Shown: in pieces, positions 38,449-46,003 of the stretch
How positions within the stretch are numbered: the stretch's first letter is position 1
How the letters are laid out: every line of letters starts with the position of its first letter
Assembly: GCF_030433685.1 (NCBI RefSeq)
Contig: NZ_JAROCF010000001.1
Span: forward strand, 3,162,001 to 3,226,000
Direction: 5' to 3'
Source: Leifsonia williamsii
Lineage (GTDB): Bacteria; Actinomycetota; Actinomycetes; Actinomycetales; Microbacteriaceae
Length of the DNA: 64,000 nucleotides
Translations under genes and position numbers: made by a program
The notes under the pieces: model-generated
Databases searched by the model: none
What the model saw: the letters and a program-made list of their open reading frames with translations, nothing else
Told to the model about the DNA's origin: nothing

Positions 38449-39015
38449 CATCCCGATCCGCCCGACGCGGGCGCCGCACAGCTCCGCCAGGTCGTCGATG
38501 GTGGCCGCCCCGTGGCGTCGTGCCGCGTGGACCACGATGGCCGCGCAGGCCTCCGCGTCCGCCAGGGCGTCGTGGTGGTGGAAGTCCTCGAACCCTGCGG
38601 CCATCGCAGCGACCGGAAGACGGTAGGACTCCAGCGAGTAGGTGCGCCGTGCGACCTGCAGGCTGCAGAGATAGCGGTACTCCGGGCACTCGACGGCCGT
38701 GGCCGCGCAGGCCGCACGGATGACGCCCATGTCGAACCCGGCGTTGTGGGCGACCAGGTGGTCGTCCTCCGCGAAGGCGACCAGATCCGCGAGCTGTTCC
38801 ACCCACCCCAGAGCGTCGACCACCTGCTCCGGCTGGATGCCGTGGATGCGCACGTTCCACTCCTGGAAGTGGTCGTGCCCGAACGGCGGGCGGATCAGCC
38901 AGCCGGCGCGGTCGACCACCTTGCCGTCGCGGACCTTGATCAGCCCCACCGAGCACGCGGAGGCGGCGGAGGAGTTGGCGGTCTCGAAGTCGATGGCGGT
39001 GAAGTCCAGGGTCAC
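38434..39015 (-). CDS. DnaQ-like 3'-5' exonuclease
   Basis: A 193-residue exonuclease-fold protein of the DEDDh type: Exo I is AIDFETAN (Asp9, Glu11), Exo II includes VAHNAGFDMGV and Exo III is HDALADAEA. This resembles the proofreading epsilon domain but stands alone, as in many actinobacterial repair or RNA-turnover exonucleases. The start chosen is GTG 39015, with GAGCAT 6 bases upstream; the open frame extends further but has unnatural composition. Confidence 0.88.
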   Translation of the reverse strand: MTLDFTAIDFETANSSAASACSVGLIKVRDGKVVDRAGWLIRPPFGHDHFQEWNVRIHGIQPEQVVDALGWVEQLADLVAFAEDDHLVAHNAGFDMGVIRAACAATAVECPEYRYLCSLQVARRTYSLESYRLPVAAMAAGFEDFHHHDALADAEACAAIVVHAARRHGAATIDDLAELCGARVGRIGMPVAA

Positions 39016-39206
39016 GGTGTGATGCTCGCACGGCCCACCGACGAGGTCGCGGAGGCCGTCCGCGTGCCGCGCCATCCGGCGCCCGCGGCGGCGCCCCAGC
39101 CGATCCACGGCCGCGCGGTTCCCCACAGCCTCCCCGTCAGAACACGTTCTCCACCGATTTCGGCGACCCCTCCCGGTCCTCCGGACACGCTGCGTAGCAT
39201 CAGGCC

Positions 39207-39950
39207 ATGCGCCAGAGAAACGACCGCGAAGCCCACGCCGCCTCCTTCGACCAGGCGGCTGAGGTGTACGACGCCGCCCGCCCCTCCTACCCCGCCGAGG
39301 CGGTGTCGTGGCTGACCGACGGCATCGCGGGACCGGTGCTCGACCTCGGCGCCGGGACGGGCAAGCTGACCGCCGAGCTCGCCTCCCGGGGGTTCGAGGT
39401 GACGGCCGTCGACCCCTCGGAGCAGATGCTGCGGGTCCTCGCCGACCGGATCCCCGGAGTGGAGGTGCGGGTCGGAGGAGCGGAGGAGATCCCGCTCTCG
39501 GCCGCGTCGTTCTCTCTGGTGGTCGCGGCACAGGCCTGGCACTGGTTCGATGCGGGCAGGGCGACGTCCGAGGTGGCGCGGGTCCTCCGCCCGGGCGGAC
39601 GACTGGGGCTGGTGTGGAACGACCGCGACGAGTCGGTCGACTGGGTGCGCGAGCTGGGCGAGCTGATGGGCTCGCCCGACGCCACCTACGGTGAGGACGA
39701 GGAGCCGCAGGTGCCCGAACCGTTCGGTCCGCTGGAACGGCACGACGTCACATGGGTGCAGCCGCTGTCCGTGGACGGGCTGCTCGACCTCGCGCGGTCG
39801 CGCAGCTACTTCATCACCAAGGATCCGGAGGCGCAGGCCGCCGTGATCGCCTCACTGCGGCGGCTGACGGCCGAGCATCCCGACCTGGCCGGGCGCGAGA
39901 CGCTGGAGCTGCCGTACGTGACCCGCTGCTACCGGGCGACGCTGTCGTGA
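39207..39950 (+). CDS. SAM-dependent methyltransferase, class I
   Basis: A 247-residue protein with the SAM-binding motif VLDLGAGTGKLTAEL (about 44-58), the acidic residue of motif II in VTAVDPSEQML, and the post-I region FSLVVAAQAWHWFD typical of the UbiE/Methyltransf_11 group. Substrate unknown. TAGCAT (39195-39200) lies 6 bases before the ATG. It is followed 48 bases later by ychF, which has its own promoter. Confidence 0.9.
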   Translation: MRQRNDREAHAASFDQAAEVYDAARPSYPAEAVSWLTDGIAGPVLDLGAGTGKLTAELASRGFEVTAVDPSEQMLRVLADRIPGVEVRVGGAEEIPLSAASFSLVVAAQAWHWFDAGRATSEVARVLRPGGRLGLVWNDRDESVDWVRELGELMGSPDATYGEDEEPQVPEPFGPLERHDVTWVQPLSVDGLLDLARSRSYFITKDPEAQAAVIASLRRLTAEHPDLAGRETLELPYVTRCYRATLS

Positions 39951-39998
39951 CCGGCCGTCGCGTCGGCGTCGCCCGGGTGGCCCGTAGAATGGACGACC

Positions 39999-41072
39999 GT
40001 GGCTCTCACTATCGGTATCGTCGGGCTGCCCAACGTGGGCAAGTCCACCCTGTTCAATGCGCTGACCAAGAACACGGCGCTCGCCGCGAACTACCCGTTC
40101 GCGACGATCGAGCCGAACGTCGGCGTGGTGAACCTGCCCGACCCCCGCCTCGACACCCTCGCCGAGCTGTTCTCGAGCGAGCGGATCGTGCCGGCGCCGG
40201 TGTCGTTCGTCGACATCGCCGGCATCGTGAAGGGCGCGAGCGAGGGTGAGGGCCTCGGCAACAAGTTCCTCGCGAACATCCGCGAGGCGGACGCCATCGC
40301 GCAGGTGGTCCGCGGCTTCAGCGACCCCGACGTCGTCCACGTCGCCGGCAAGGTCGACGCGGCCGGTGACATGGAGACGATCAACACCGAGCTGATCCTC
40401 GCCGACCTGCAGACCCTCGAGAAGGCGGAGACGCGGTACGAGAAGGAGGTCAAGGGCCGCAAGCTGGAGCCGGTCGTCCTCGAGACCACGCGCGAGGCGA
40501 TCGCGTACCTGAACGACGGTAAGCCGCTGTCGGCCTCCACGATCGACCTCGAGCCGATCAAGGAGCTCGGGCTGCTCACGGCAAAGCCGTTCATCTACGT
40601 GTTCAACGTGGATGAGGACGTCCTCACCGACGAGTCCCGCCGCGCACAGCTCGCCGCCCTGGTCGCCCCTGCGCAGGCCGTGTTCCTCGACGCCAAGCTC
40701 GAGTCCGAGCTGATCGACCTCGACGCGGCCGACGCCGCGGAACTCCTCGCCTCCACCGGCCAGGAGGAGAGCGGCCTCGACCAGCTCGCCCGCATCGGCT
40801 TCGACACCCTCGGCCTGCAGACCTACCTCACGGCCGGCCCGAAGGAGTCGCGCGCCTGGACCATCCACAAGGGCTGGAAGGCCCCGCAGGCGGCCGGTGT
40901 CATCCACACCGACTTCGAGAAGGGCTTCATCAAGGCCGAGGTCATCTCCTTCGACGACCTCGTCGAGGCCGGCAGCATCGCCGAGGCCCGCTCCCGCGGC
41001 AAGGCCCGCATGGAGGGCAAGGACTACGTCATGCAGGACGGCGACGTGGTGGAGTTCCGCTTCAACGTCTGA
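39999..41072 (+). CDS. ychF: Ribosome-associated Obg-family ATPase YchF
   Basis: A 357-residue P-loop NTPase: Walker A GLPNVGKS (about 9-16), DxAG in VDIAGIVKGA, the adenine-selective NVDE motif (in YVFNVDED) instead of NKxD, and a C-terminal TGS domain from about 275. YchF prefers ATP and binds ribosomes, with roles in stress responses. The start is GTG 39999, with TAGAAT (39985-39990) 8 bases ahead. A hairpin overlaps the stop codon. Confidence 0.97.
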   Translation: MALTIGIVGLPNVGKSTLFNALTKNTALAANYPFATIEPNVGVVNLPDPRLDTLAELFSSERIVPAPVSFVDIAGIVKGASEGEGLGNKFLANIREADAIAQVVRGFSDPDVVHVAGKVDAAGDMETINTELILADLQTLEKAETRYEKEVKGRKLEPVVLETTREAIAYLNDGKPLSASTIDLEPIKELGLLTAKPFIYVFNVDEDVLTDESRRAQLAALVAPAQAVFLDAKLESELIDLDAADAAELLASTGQEESGLDQLARIGFDTLGLQTYLTAGPKESRAWTIHKGWKAPQAAGVIHTDFEKGFIKAEVISFDDLVEAGSIAEARSRGKARMEGKDYVMQDGDVVEFRFNV

Positions 41073-41088
41073 GCCGGGCCGCCCGGCT
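41072..41088 (+). terminator. Hairpin overlapping the ychF stop codon
   Basis: A perfect AGCCGGG stem (7 bp) with a CCG loop begins at the last base of the TGA, followed by TTCT. It is a short but well-placed terminator candidate. Confidence 0.5.
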
Positions 41089-41105
41089 TCTGCCAAAGTG
41101 GCGAT

Positions 41106-41444
41106 ATGGAGGCTGACAAGACGCAACGGATGCGCCTGGCAGCAAGGACCCTCCCAGCGGTCTGCATCCTGCTGTCGACCTGGCTTCTCATGTGGCTCGC
41201 TCTGGGCCTTCCGACGCTGTGCGCGCTCGCGTATCCGTGCCCCGCACCGGACGTTCGCGTCGCTCCGACGCTGCTCTTCGGCGGCCTCATGCTCGTGCCC
41301 GCCGCGGCCCTGGTCATCACTGCTCGAGGCGACGACTGGGGTTGGGTGCGCACGCTCTCGTACATCGTGATCGTGGGGTTGGCGGTCGTCGGATTGGGTG
41401 TGGTGCTGTTCTCGGGTGGGTTCACCATCCCGCTGACCTATTGA
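41106..41444 (+). CDS. Small hypothetical membrane protein
   Basis: A 112-residue protein with three predicted membrane segments (about 15-38, 52-72 and 82-105) and a basic cytoplasmic N-terminus. Two cysteines in LCALAYPCP lie between segments 1 and 2, probably outside. No family recognised. CAAAGT precedes the ATG by 6 bases, a weak leaderless-type box. Confidence 0.65.
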   Translation: MEADKTQRMRLAARTLPAVCILLSTWLLMWLALGLPTLCALAYPCPAPDVRVAPTLLFGGLMLVPAAALVITARGDDWGWVRTLSYIVIVGLAVVGLGVVLFSGGFTIPLTY

Positions 41445-41460
41445 CTGGCACCCGCCCCAC

Positions 41461-42303
41461 TCACGGCAAATCGAGCTCCAACCGCGGCCCCGCGAACCGC
41501 TCCGCGAGCAATCGCCCGTTCACCAGCAGGGCCGACGCATCCTGCTCCACCGCCGCGTCCCTCATGCTCTGCGCGGCGGATTCGAGGGCGTCGAGTTGCG
41601 CGAGCAGCGCTTGGGCAGGCGTGAGGCCGCCGGCCAGCACGTGTTCGGCAGCCCATTCGGGCGGGAGTGCGAGGTAGGCCCGCAGCGTGTCCGGGAGGTA
41701 GACGGTCGCCGCCAGCCGCACGGTCGCGTCCGGCTCGCCCGACCCGGCCACTCGCGCAAGGGTCTCGGCGAGCAGCGCGCCGATCCGTCCGACCGCCGCG
41801 ACAGCCTCCCCGGGCACGCGGCGTCCGAGACGCGCAGCGAGCGTCAAGAGGTCTCGCGCGGGGTCGGCGCCATCCACGTGGACCTCCGATCCGGGCGGCA
41901 GGATGCCCAGCTTCTGCAGCGCACGCGCGGCGTCCGCCGAGTCCTCTGCGGCGCGGACGGCGAGATCGTCGACGAGCTCGGCGAAGGCCGTCAGCCAGCG
42001 GCCGAAGGTGATCGAGTGGTTCGAGAGCACCACGCCCGCGTAGCACTCCTCCACCTCGGCGATCCATCGGCCACCTGGCTCCTGTCGCAGCGACAGCGCC
42101 TCCCTCTCCCCCGACAGCCGCAGCCGGGTGATCGCGCCGGGGCGGCGGCCCAACCAGTCGGAGAGTGTGCGCGTGCGCTCGACCACGAGCACGCTTCCGG
42201 CGACGTCGTCCGGGAGTGCGCGCGTGACGCTGCCGACCAGTTCGCGCACGAGGAACTCCGGGTCGGGATCCGTTCCCGCTCGCCGCAGCCTGTCGAGCTC
42301 CAT
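41461..42303 (-). CDS. Hypothetical protein, Ala/Leu-rich
   Basis: A 280-residue, mostly helical soluble protein that I do not recognise. The segment SVLVVERTRTLSDWLGRRPGAI is followed by a predicted beta-rich stretch (RLSGEREALSLRQE and the nearby EVEECYAGVVLS), then long helices. The start chosen is ATG 42303, preceded by GGGAG at 8 bases; upstream ATGs exist at 42345 and 42390. No obvious partner gene. It is convergent with the small membrane-protein gene, 16 bases away. Confidence 0.6.
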   Translation of the reverse strand: MELDRLRRAGTDPDPEFLVRELVGSVTRALPDDVAGSVLVVERTRTLSDWLGRRPGAITRLRLSGEREALSLRQEPGGRWIAEVEECYAGVVLSNHSITFGRWLTAFAELVDDLAVRAAEDSADAARALQKLGILPPGSEVHVDGADPARDLLTLAARLGRRVPGEAVAAVGRIGALLAETLARVAGSGEPDATVRLAATVYLPDTLRAYLALPPEWAAEHVLAGGLTPAQALLAQLDALESAAQSMRDAAVEQDASALLVNGRLLAERFAGPRLELDLP

Positions 42304-42444
42304 GCCTGTGCTCCCACAACGCGCCAGTCCTGGCAGGGCATCCATCGGATGCCTCACGCGCTCATCCAAGCACGTCCGGCTCCCGTGCAAAACAGGCCGC
42401 GGGCGCCTCGAAGCGACCGCCCAGGTGAGGAGCCGTGGAGGAGT

Positions 42445-42470
42445 GGCAAGGCCCGCATGGAGGGCAAGGA
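42445..42470. repeat. 26-base exact duplicate of the ychF 3' region (40998-41023)
   Basis: Bases 42445-42470 are identical to 40998-41023, which encode GKARMEGK near the YchF C-terminus. The identity stops sharply on both sides. It is far too long to be chance in 64 kb and suggests a small duplication or gene-conversion scar. Confidence 0.8.
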
Positions 42471-42704
42471 GAAGTCAACGGCGCCGGGAGAGACACACCG
42501 TGGCAGCCGCGGTCCCTCCGAAGCCAGCGAAAAGAGGGGATACCACCGGGTCGGCCTCTGCCATGTTCAACACAGCCGATAATCGACCGGACACGCGCCT
42601 CCCTTCCGGTCGCCCCGCAGCGCTCGCACCCTCGTCCGGCGGATCGCGCTGCGCATCCCGTTTTGGGGATCACAGCCAGCATCCCGGCTCCGTCAGACTA
42701 CGAG

Positions 42705-42725
42705 TCGGATCGACAGACGATCCGA
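42705..42725. promoter_or_regulatory. 21-bp palindrome upstream of the DUF2510/DUF4177 gene
   Basis: Perfect 8-bp arms TCGGATCG and CGATCCGA flank ACAGA and end 2 bases before the Shine-Dalgarno AGAGGA. It could be an operator or an mRNA hairpin near the ribosome-binding site; sequence alone does not decide. Confidence 0.45.
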
Positions 42726-42739
42726 TGAGAGGAATGGCG

Positions 42740-43132
42740 ATGTCCGCAGATGCACAGGCCGGATGGTACGACGACGGCTCCGGGACGATGAGGTGGTGGG
42801 ACGGCCAGACCTGGACGGATCGGGTGCAGCCGCCGGCCCCCGCGGCCGGGGGCATCTCGGGGATCGTCGACCGCATCGAGGCGGAGTCCGTCGCCGGAGG
42901 CCGGCCGCGGCCGGCGCCCGCCGGCATGGACTACGTCGTCCTCCAGGTGATCCTGAAGGAGAAGCTCTGGGGAACCGGGTCGGGCAATCTGACCGAGCTC
43001 GAGAAGGCCATCAACAAGCAGGCCGCGCTCGGCTACCGGCTGCACACCATCTCCACAGCCGCTTCGGGGAGCAAGGGGCTCGGCGGCGGCGACCGCATCC
43101 AGGCCACCATGGTGTTCGAGCGGATCGTCTGA
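42740..43132 (+). CDS. DUF2510-DUF4177 protein
   Basis: A 130-residue protein. The N-terminal DUF2510 module (AGWYDDGSGTMRWWDGQTWTD) is followed by a Pro/Ala linker and a DUF4177-like domain (YVVLQVILKEKLWG... with LGYRLHTIST and TMVFER at the end). Neither module has an assigned function; DUF2510 is often found on actinobacterial membrane or envelope proteins. The ATG at 42740 is the start best spaced (6 bases) from AGAGGA; another ATG two codons earlier is possible. Confidence 0.8.
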   Translation: MSADAQAGWYDDGSGTMRWWDGQTWTDRVQPPAPAAGGISGIVDRIEAESVAGGRPRPAPAGMDYVVLQVILKEKLWGTGSGNLTELEKAINKQAALGYRLHTISTAASGSKGLGGGDRIQATMVFERIV

Positions 43133-43255
43133 CGCCGCACCCGAACTCCCTCCACAGCTGAGCGGTTTTCGAGAAGTCGCGCCGCCGCTCCTCCCACTAG
43201 CGTTGGTTCCGATCCCGCACACAGCGCCACCCACCGACTCAGGAGGCCAGCACAC

Positions 43256-43717
43256 ATGCCGTACACCGTCGATTTCGTGAACGTCTCCACGACCGGGCTC
43301 GAGTCGTCGCCCGTTGCGGACGCCCTCGCCGGGCTGCGCGCGAACGAGGCGCGGTACTTCAAGAACAAGTACGAGCACGACTTCACCGTCGACACGCCGG
43401 AGGAGGCGCCGGAGGTGCTGGAGCGGATCAGCCGGATCCTGAAGGAGGAGCGCGACATCGTGATCGCCTCCCCCGCGCTCAATCTCAGCGAGTTCGAGGT
43501 GGGCGGCGTGCGGTGGTCGTACGTGTTCTACGAGTCGGGGCTGTCGATCAACGTCCTCTACACGCTGGAGGAGGGCGGCAAGCGCGCCGTCGGGTTCAAG
43601 CTCTCCGACGGCATGGAGGTGCCGGAGGAGCTGTCCGCGTTCAAGTTCGCGCGGCAGAAGTCGAAGCTTGCCGGCACGATCCGCGGCTCGTTCTTCGTGC
43701 TGAAGGGCGAATACTGA
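43256..43717 (+). CDS. Hypothetical soluble protein
   Basis: A 153-residue protein of unknown function. It alternates predicted strands and helices (for example FVNVSTTGLESS, then RISRILKEERDIVIASPALNL), without membrane segments or known motifs. The ATG follows AGGAGG by 9 bases. It may be expressed at useful levels given that strong site, and its codon use matches its neighbours. Confidence 0.75.
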   Translation: MPYTVDFVNVSTTGLESSPVADALAGLRANEARYFKNKYEHDFTVDTPEEAPEVLERISRILKEERDIVIASPALNLSEFEVGGVRWSYVFYESGLSINVLYTLEEGGKRAVGFKLSDGMEVPEELSAFKFARQKSKLAGTIRGSFFVLKGEY

Positions 43718-43753
43718 TTCCGCGCACCGGCCCCGCTCGCTAGCATCGCCGGC

Positions 43754-44083
43754 ATGAAGGTGATGCTCCTCATGTGGTCGCACGGCAGGTACGAGGGCGG
43801 GGGCGCCGACGACTACGCGGCCTGGTCCGCGTTCGAGAACGATGCTCAGGAGGCCGGCGTCTTCGTCGACTCCGGCATGTTCGAGCCTGAGCAGGCGCGT
43901 ATCGTCGGCACGGAACTCGACGCCGCCGCGGAGGACGCCCCAGAGCAGCCGATCGTCGCCGACGGCATGGTCGCCGCCGGCTACTACCTGCTGGACTGCG
44001 CCTCGCTCGACGAGGCCGAGGCCTGGGCCCGGCGCGCACCGCTGCACGGCAGGGTGGAGCTGCGGCCGCTCGTCGCGTTCTGA
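43754..44083 (+). CDS. YCII-related (DGPF-type) protein
   Basis: A 109-residue ferredoxin-like-fold protein of the YCII/DGPF group: the opening MKVMLLMWSH, the GVFVDSGMFEPEQARIV segment and the closing HGRVELRPLVAF fit the family, whose biochemical role is not settled. TAGCAT (43741-43746) is 7 bases before the ATG, so the mRNA is probably leaderless. A 15-bp palindrome CGCGAGAGTCTCGCG (44094-44108) lies after its stop. Confidence 0.82.
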   Translation: MKVMLLMWSHGRYEGGGADDYAAWSAFENDAQEAGVFVDSGMFEPEQARIVGTELDAAAEDAPEQPIVADGMVAAGYYLLDCASLDEAEAWARRAPLHGRVELRPLVAF

Positions 44084-44093
44084 AGGCCGGTCC

Positions 44094-44108
44094 CGCGAGA
44101 GTCTCGCG
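44094..44108. terminator. Small palindrome between the YCII-like and GNAT genes
   Basis: CGCGAGA and its complement flank a single G. It may act as a weak terminator of the upstream gene or as an operator for the downstream one, whose TACGCT box is about 29 bases further on. Confidence 0.4.
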
Positions 44109-44148
44109 CGACAAACCCGATGTCGGCCCCCTCCACTACGCTCACGCC

Positions 44149-44712
44149 ATGACGATCGACGTCCTTCCCGCGACCGGGCGCTTCGACGACTTCGCGACCT
44201 TCATGGTGCCGCGCAAGCCGGGAGGCGGCGGCTGCGTGTGCATGTCGTACCGCGACGCCCGCCTGGGCATGCCGGAGCGCATCGCCTATATGGAAGACGA
44301 GTGCTCGCACGAGCCCGGGCCGGGCGTGCTCGCCTATCTCGACGGCGAGGTCGCGGGCTGGTGCTCGGTCGCACCCAAGTCGACGTACCGGAGGCTGCTG
44401 AACTCGCGCACGATCCCGCACCTCGACGAGGAGCGCGACCCGTGGTCGATCGTGTGCTTCGTCGTGCGCGGCGGCTTCCGCAAGCGCGGCCTCATGCACG
44501 ATCTGCTCGACGGCGCGGTGGAGCACGCCCGGGCCTCCGGCGCGGAGCTGGTGGAGGGGTACCCGGTCGACGCCGGGCCCGAGCGGGTGGATGTGATCAG
44601 CGGTTACGTCGGCACCGTGCGGCTGTTCGAGGCGCACGGATTCCACCGGCTGCAGGAGACGGCCGCGCACTCCGGCGGCACGACCCGCTGGGTGATGCGG
44701 CGCGAGCTCTGA
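44149..44712 (+). CDS. GNAT-family N-acetyltransferase
   Basis: A 187-residue acetyltransferase-fold protein. The acetyl-CoA pocket is recognisable in VVRGGFRKRGLMHDLLDGAV (about 104-123), matching the R/Q-x-x-G-x-G/A loop. N-terminal cysteines CVCMSYRD near residue 28 are typical of a GNAT subgroup that I know only as hypothetical. Substrate unknown. TACGCT (44137-44142) is 6 bases before the ATG. Confidence 0.85.
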   Translation: MTIDVLPATGRFDDFATFMVPRKPGGGGCVCMSYRDARLGMPERIAYMEDECSHEPGPGVLAYLDGEVAGWCSVAPKSTYRRLLNSRTIPHLDEERDPWSIVCFVVRGGFRKRGLMHDLLDGAVEHARASGAELVEGYPVDAGPERVDVISGYVGTVRLFEAHGFHRLQETAAHSGGTTRWVMRREL

Positions 44713-44739
44713 GCCCGCGCACGCACACCCGCGCAGCCT

Positions 44740-45744
44740 CTACAGCTGGTCCGCCTCCAGCCACTTCGCGGCCAGGTGGTCGGCGCTCACGCGGCGGATC
44801 GTGCCCGACTTCGAGCGCAGCACGATCGACTCGGTGCGGATGACCGGGCCCTTGCGGCGGACGCCGTCGACCAGGCCGCCGTCGGTGACGCCCGTGGCGA
44901 CGAAGAAGGTGTTGTCGCCCTTCACCAGGTCGTCGGCGTCGTAGATGCGGTCCATGTCGAGGCCCGCCGCGATGCCGCCCGCGCGCTCCGCCTCGTCCTT
45001 GGGGGCGAGCTTGCCCTGCATGAAGCCGTCGAGCGCCTTGATCGCGCAGGCCGTGGTGATCCCCTCCGGGCTGCCGCCGATACCGACGCAGATGTCGATG
45101 CGCGACTCGTAGAGCGCGGCGTTGATGCCGCCGGCGACGTCGCCGTCGAGCAGGAGGCGCGTGCCGGCGCCGGCCGCGCGGATCTCCTCGATCAGGCCCT
45201 CGTGGCGGGGGCGGTCGAGCACGGCGACGCGGATCTCGCCGACCGGCTTCTTCTTCGCCTTCGCCAGCTCGCGGATGTTGTCGCCGATCGACTGCGACAG
45301 GTCGACGACGCCGCGTCCCTCCGGCCCGGTGACGATCTTGGACATGTAGAAGACGCTGGAGGCGTCGAGCATCGTTCCGCGGTCCGACACCGCGATCACC
45401 GAGAGCGCATTCGGGCGGCCGGCCGCGGTCAGCGAGGTCCCGTCGATCGGGTCGACGGCGATGTCGCAGGCGGGGCCGCGGCCGTTGCCGACGTGCTCCC
45501 CGTTGAAGAGCATGGGGGCGTTGTCCTTCTCGCCCTCGCCGATGACGATCAGGCCGTCGAAGTTGACCGTGCCGAGGAACTTGCGCATCGCGTCCACCGC
45601 CGCGCCGTCGGCCGCGTTCTTGTCGCCGCGCCCGATCCAGGGGGTCGCACGGATGGCCGCCGCCTCGGTCGCCCGCACCAGCTCCATCGCCAGGTTCCGA
45701 TCGGGGTGGCTGAAGTGGGATGCGCTGTCGGTGGTGGTGGTCAT
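44740..45744 (-). CDS. glpX: Class II fructose-1,6-bisphosphatase
   Basis: Hydrolyses fructose-1,6-bisphosphate in gluconeogenesis; the only FBPase type in many actinobacteria. It has 334 residues, a normal length. Metal and phosphate sites are visible: GRGDKNAAD (about 38-46), GEGEKDNAPML and DPIDGTS. The start chosen is ATG 45744, preceded by GGAGGACC. Opposing glycolysis is the class II aldolase gene at 51119, although the two are not in one operon. Confidence 0.96.
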   Translation of the reverse strand: MTTTTDSASHFSHPDRNLAMELVRATEAAAIRATPWIGRGDKNAADGAAVDAMRKFLGTVNFDGLIVIGEGEKDNAPMLFNGEHVGNGRGPACDIAVDPIDGTSLTAAGRPNALSVIAVSDRGTMLDASSVFYMSKIVTGPEGRGVVDLSQSIGDNIRELAKAKKKPVGEIRVAVLDRPRHEGLIEEIRAAGAGTRLLLDGDVAGGINAALYESRIDICVGIGGSPEGITTACAIKALDGFMQGKLAPKDEAERAGGIAAGLDMDRIYDADDLVKGDNTFFVATGVTDGGLVDGVRRKGPVIRTESIVLRSKSGTIRRVSADHLAAKWLEADQL

Positions 45745-45906
45745 GATGGGTCCTCCCGGACGGATTCGAACGACGGTGTCGGCGCCGCCGGCGACAGGGC
45801 GGCCGGCGACGTTGCCAGTGTAGCCAGCGGGGTGGTCGCGGGGGCCGGACCCGCACAGACGTTCACGCGCTGGACGCACACGCCGCGACGAGCAGGGGTC
45901 TTCGCA

Positions 45907-45969
45907 TGCACAGGGGTCCCGACACGCCGCGCCGACGACGCGCCGACGGCATGTCGGGACCCCCGTGCA
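45907..45969. terminator. Long imperfect hairpin downstream of the sugar-acid operon
   Basis: Arms GTCCCGACACGCCG (45916-45929) and its near-complement (45947-45960), extended outward by TGCACAGGG / CCCGTGCA, form a stem of over 20 bp with two mismatches. It lies about 35 bases after the DUF1537 kinase stop, so it probably terminates that leftward operon. The remaining stretch down to glpX (45745-45900) shows nothing else clear. Confidence 0.65.
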
Positions 45970-46003
45970 CGAGTGGCGCCGCGCACGAGCCGCGACGAGC
46001 CGG

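Larger units (their letters stand above)
42304..42739. other. 436-base stretch without a convincing gene
   Basis: Open frames here lack domain-like composition. It contains a 26-base exact copy of part of ychF (42445-42470) and a 21-bp palindrome just before the next gene (42705-42725). The middle section (about 42470-42600) is less GC-rich than the surroundings. It may be a relic of a lost gene, or a long promoter region. Confidence 0.5.

Noticed and set aside
42445..42470. Remnant of a second ychF gene
   Set aside because: Only 26 bases match; flanking sequence shows no similarity to ychF on either side, so a duplication scar is the better reading.
42435..42728. 97-residue plus-strand frame in the gene-poor stretch
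   Set aside because: No Shine-Dalgarno, no domain, and it crosses the palindrome and the ychF-derived repeat.
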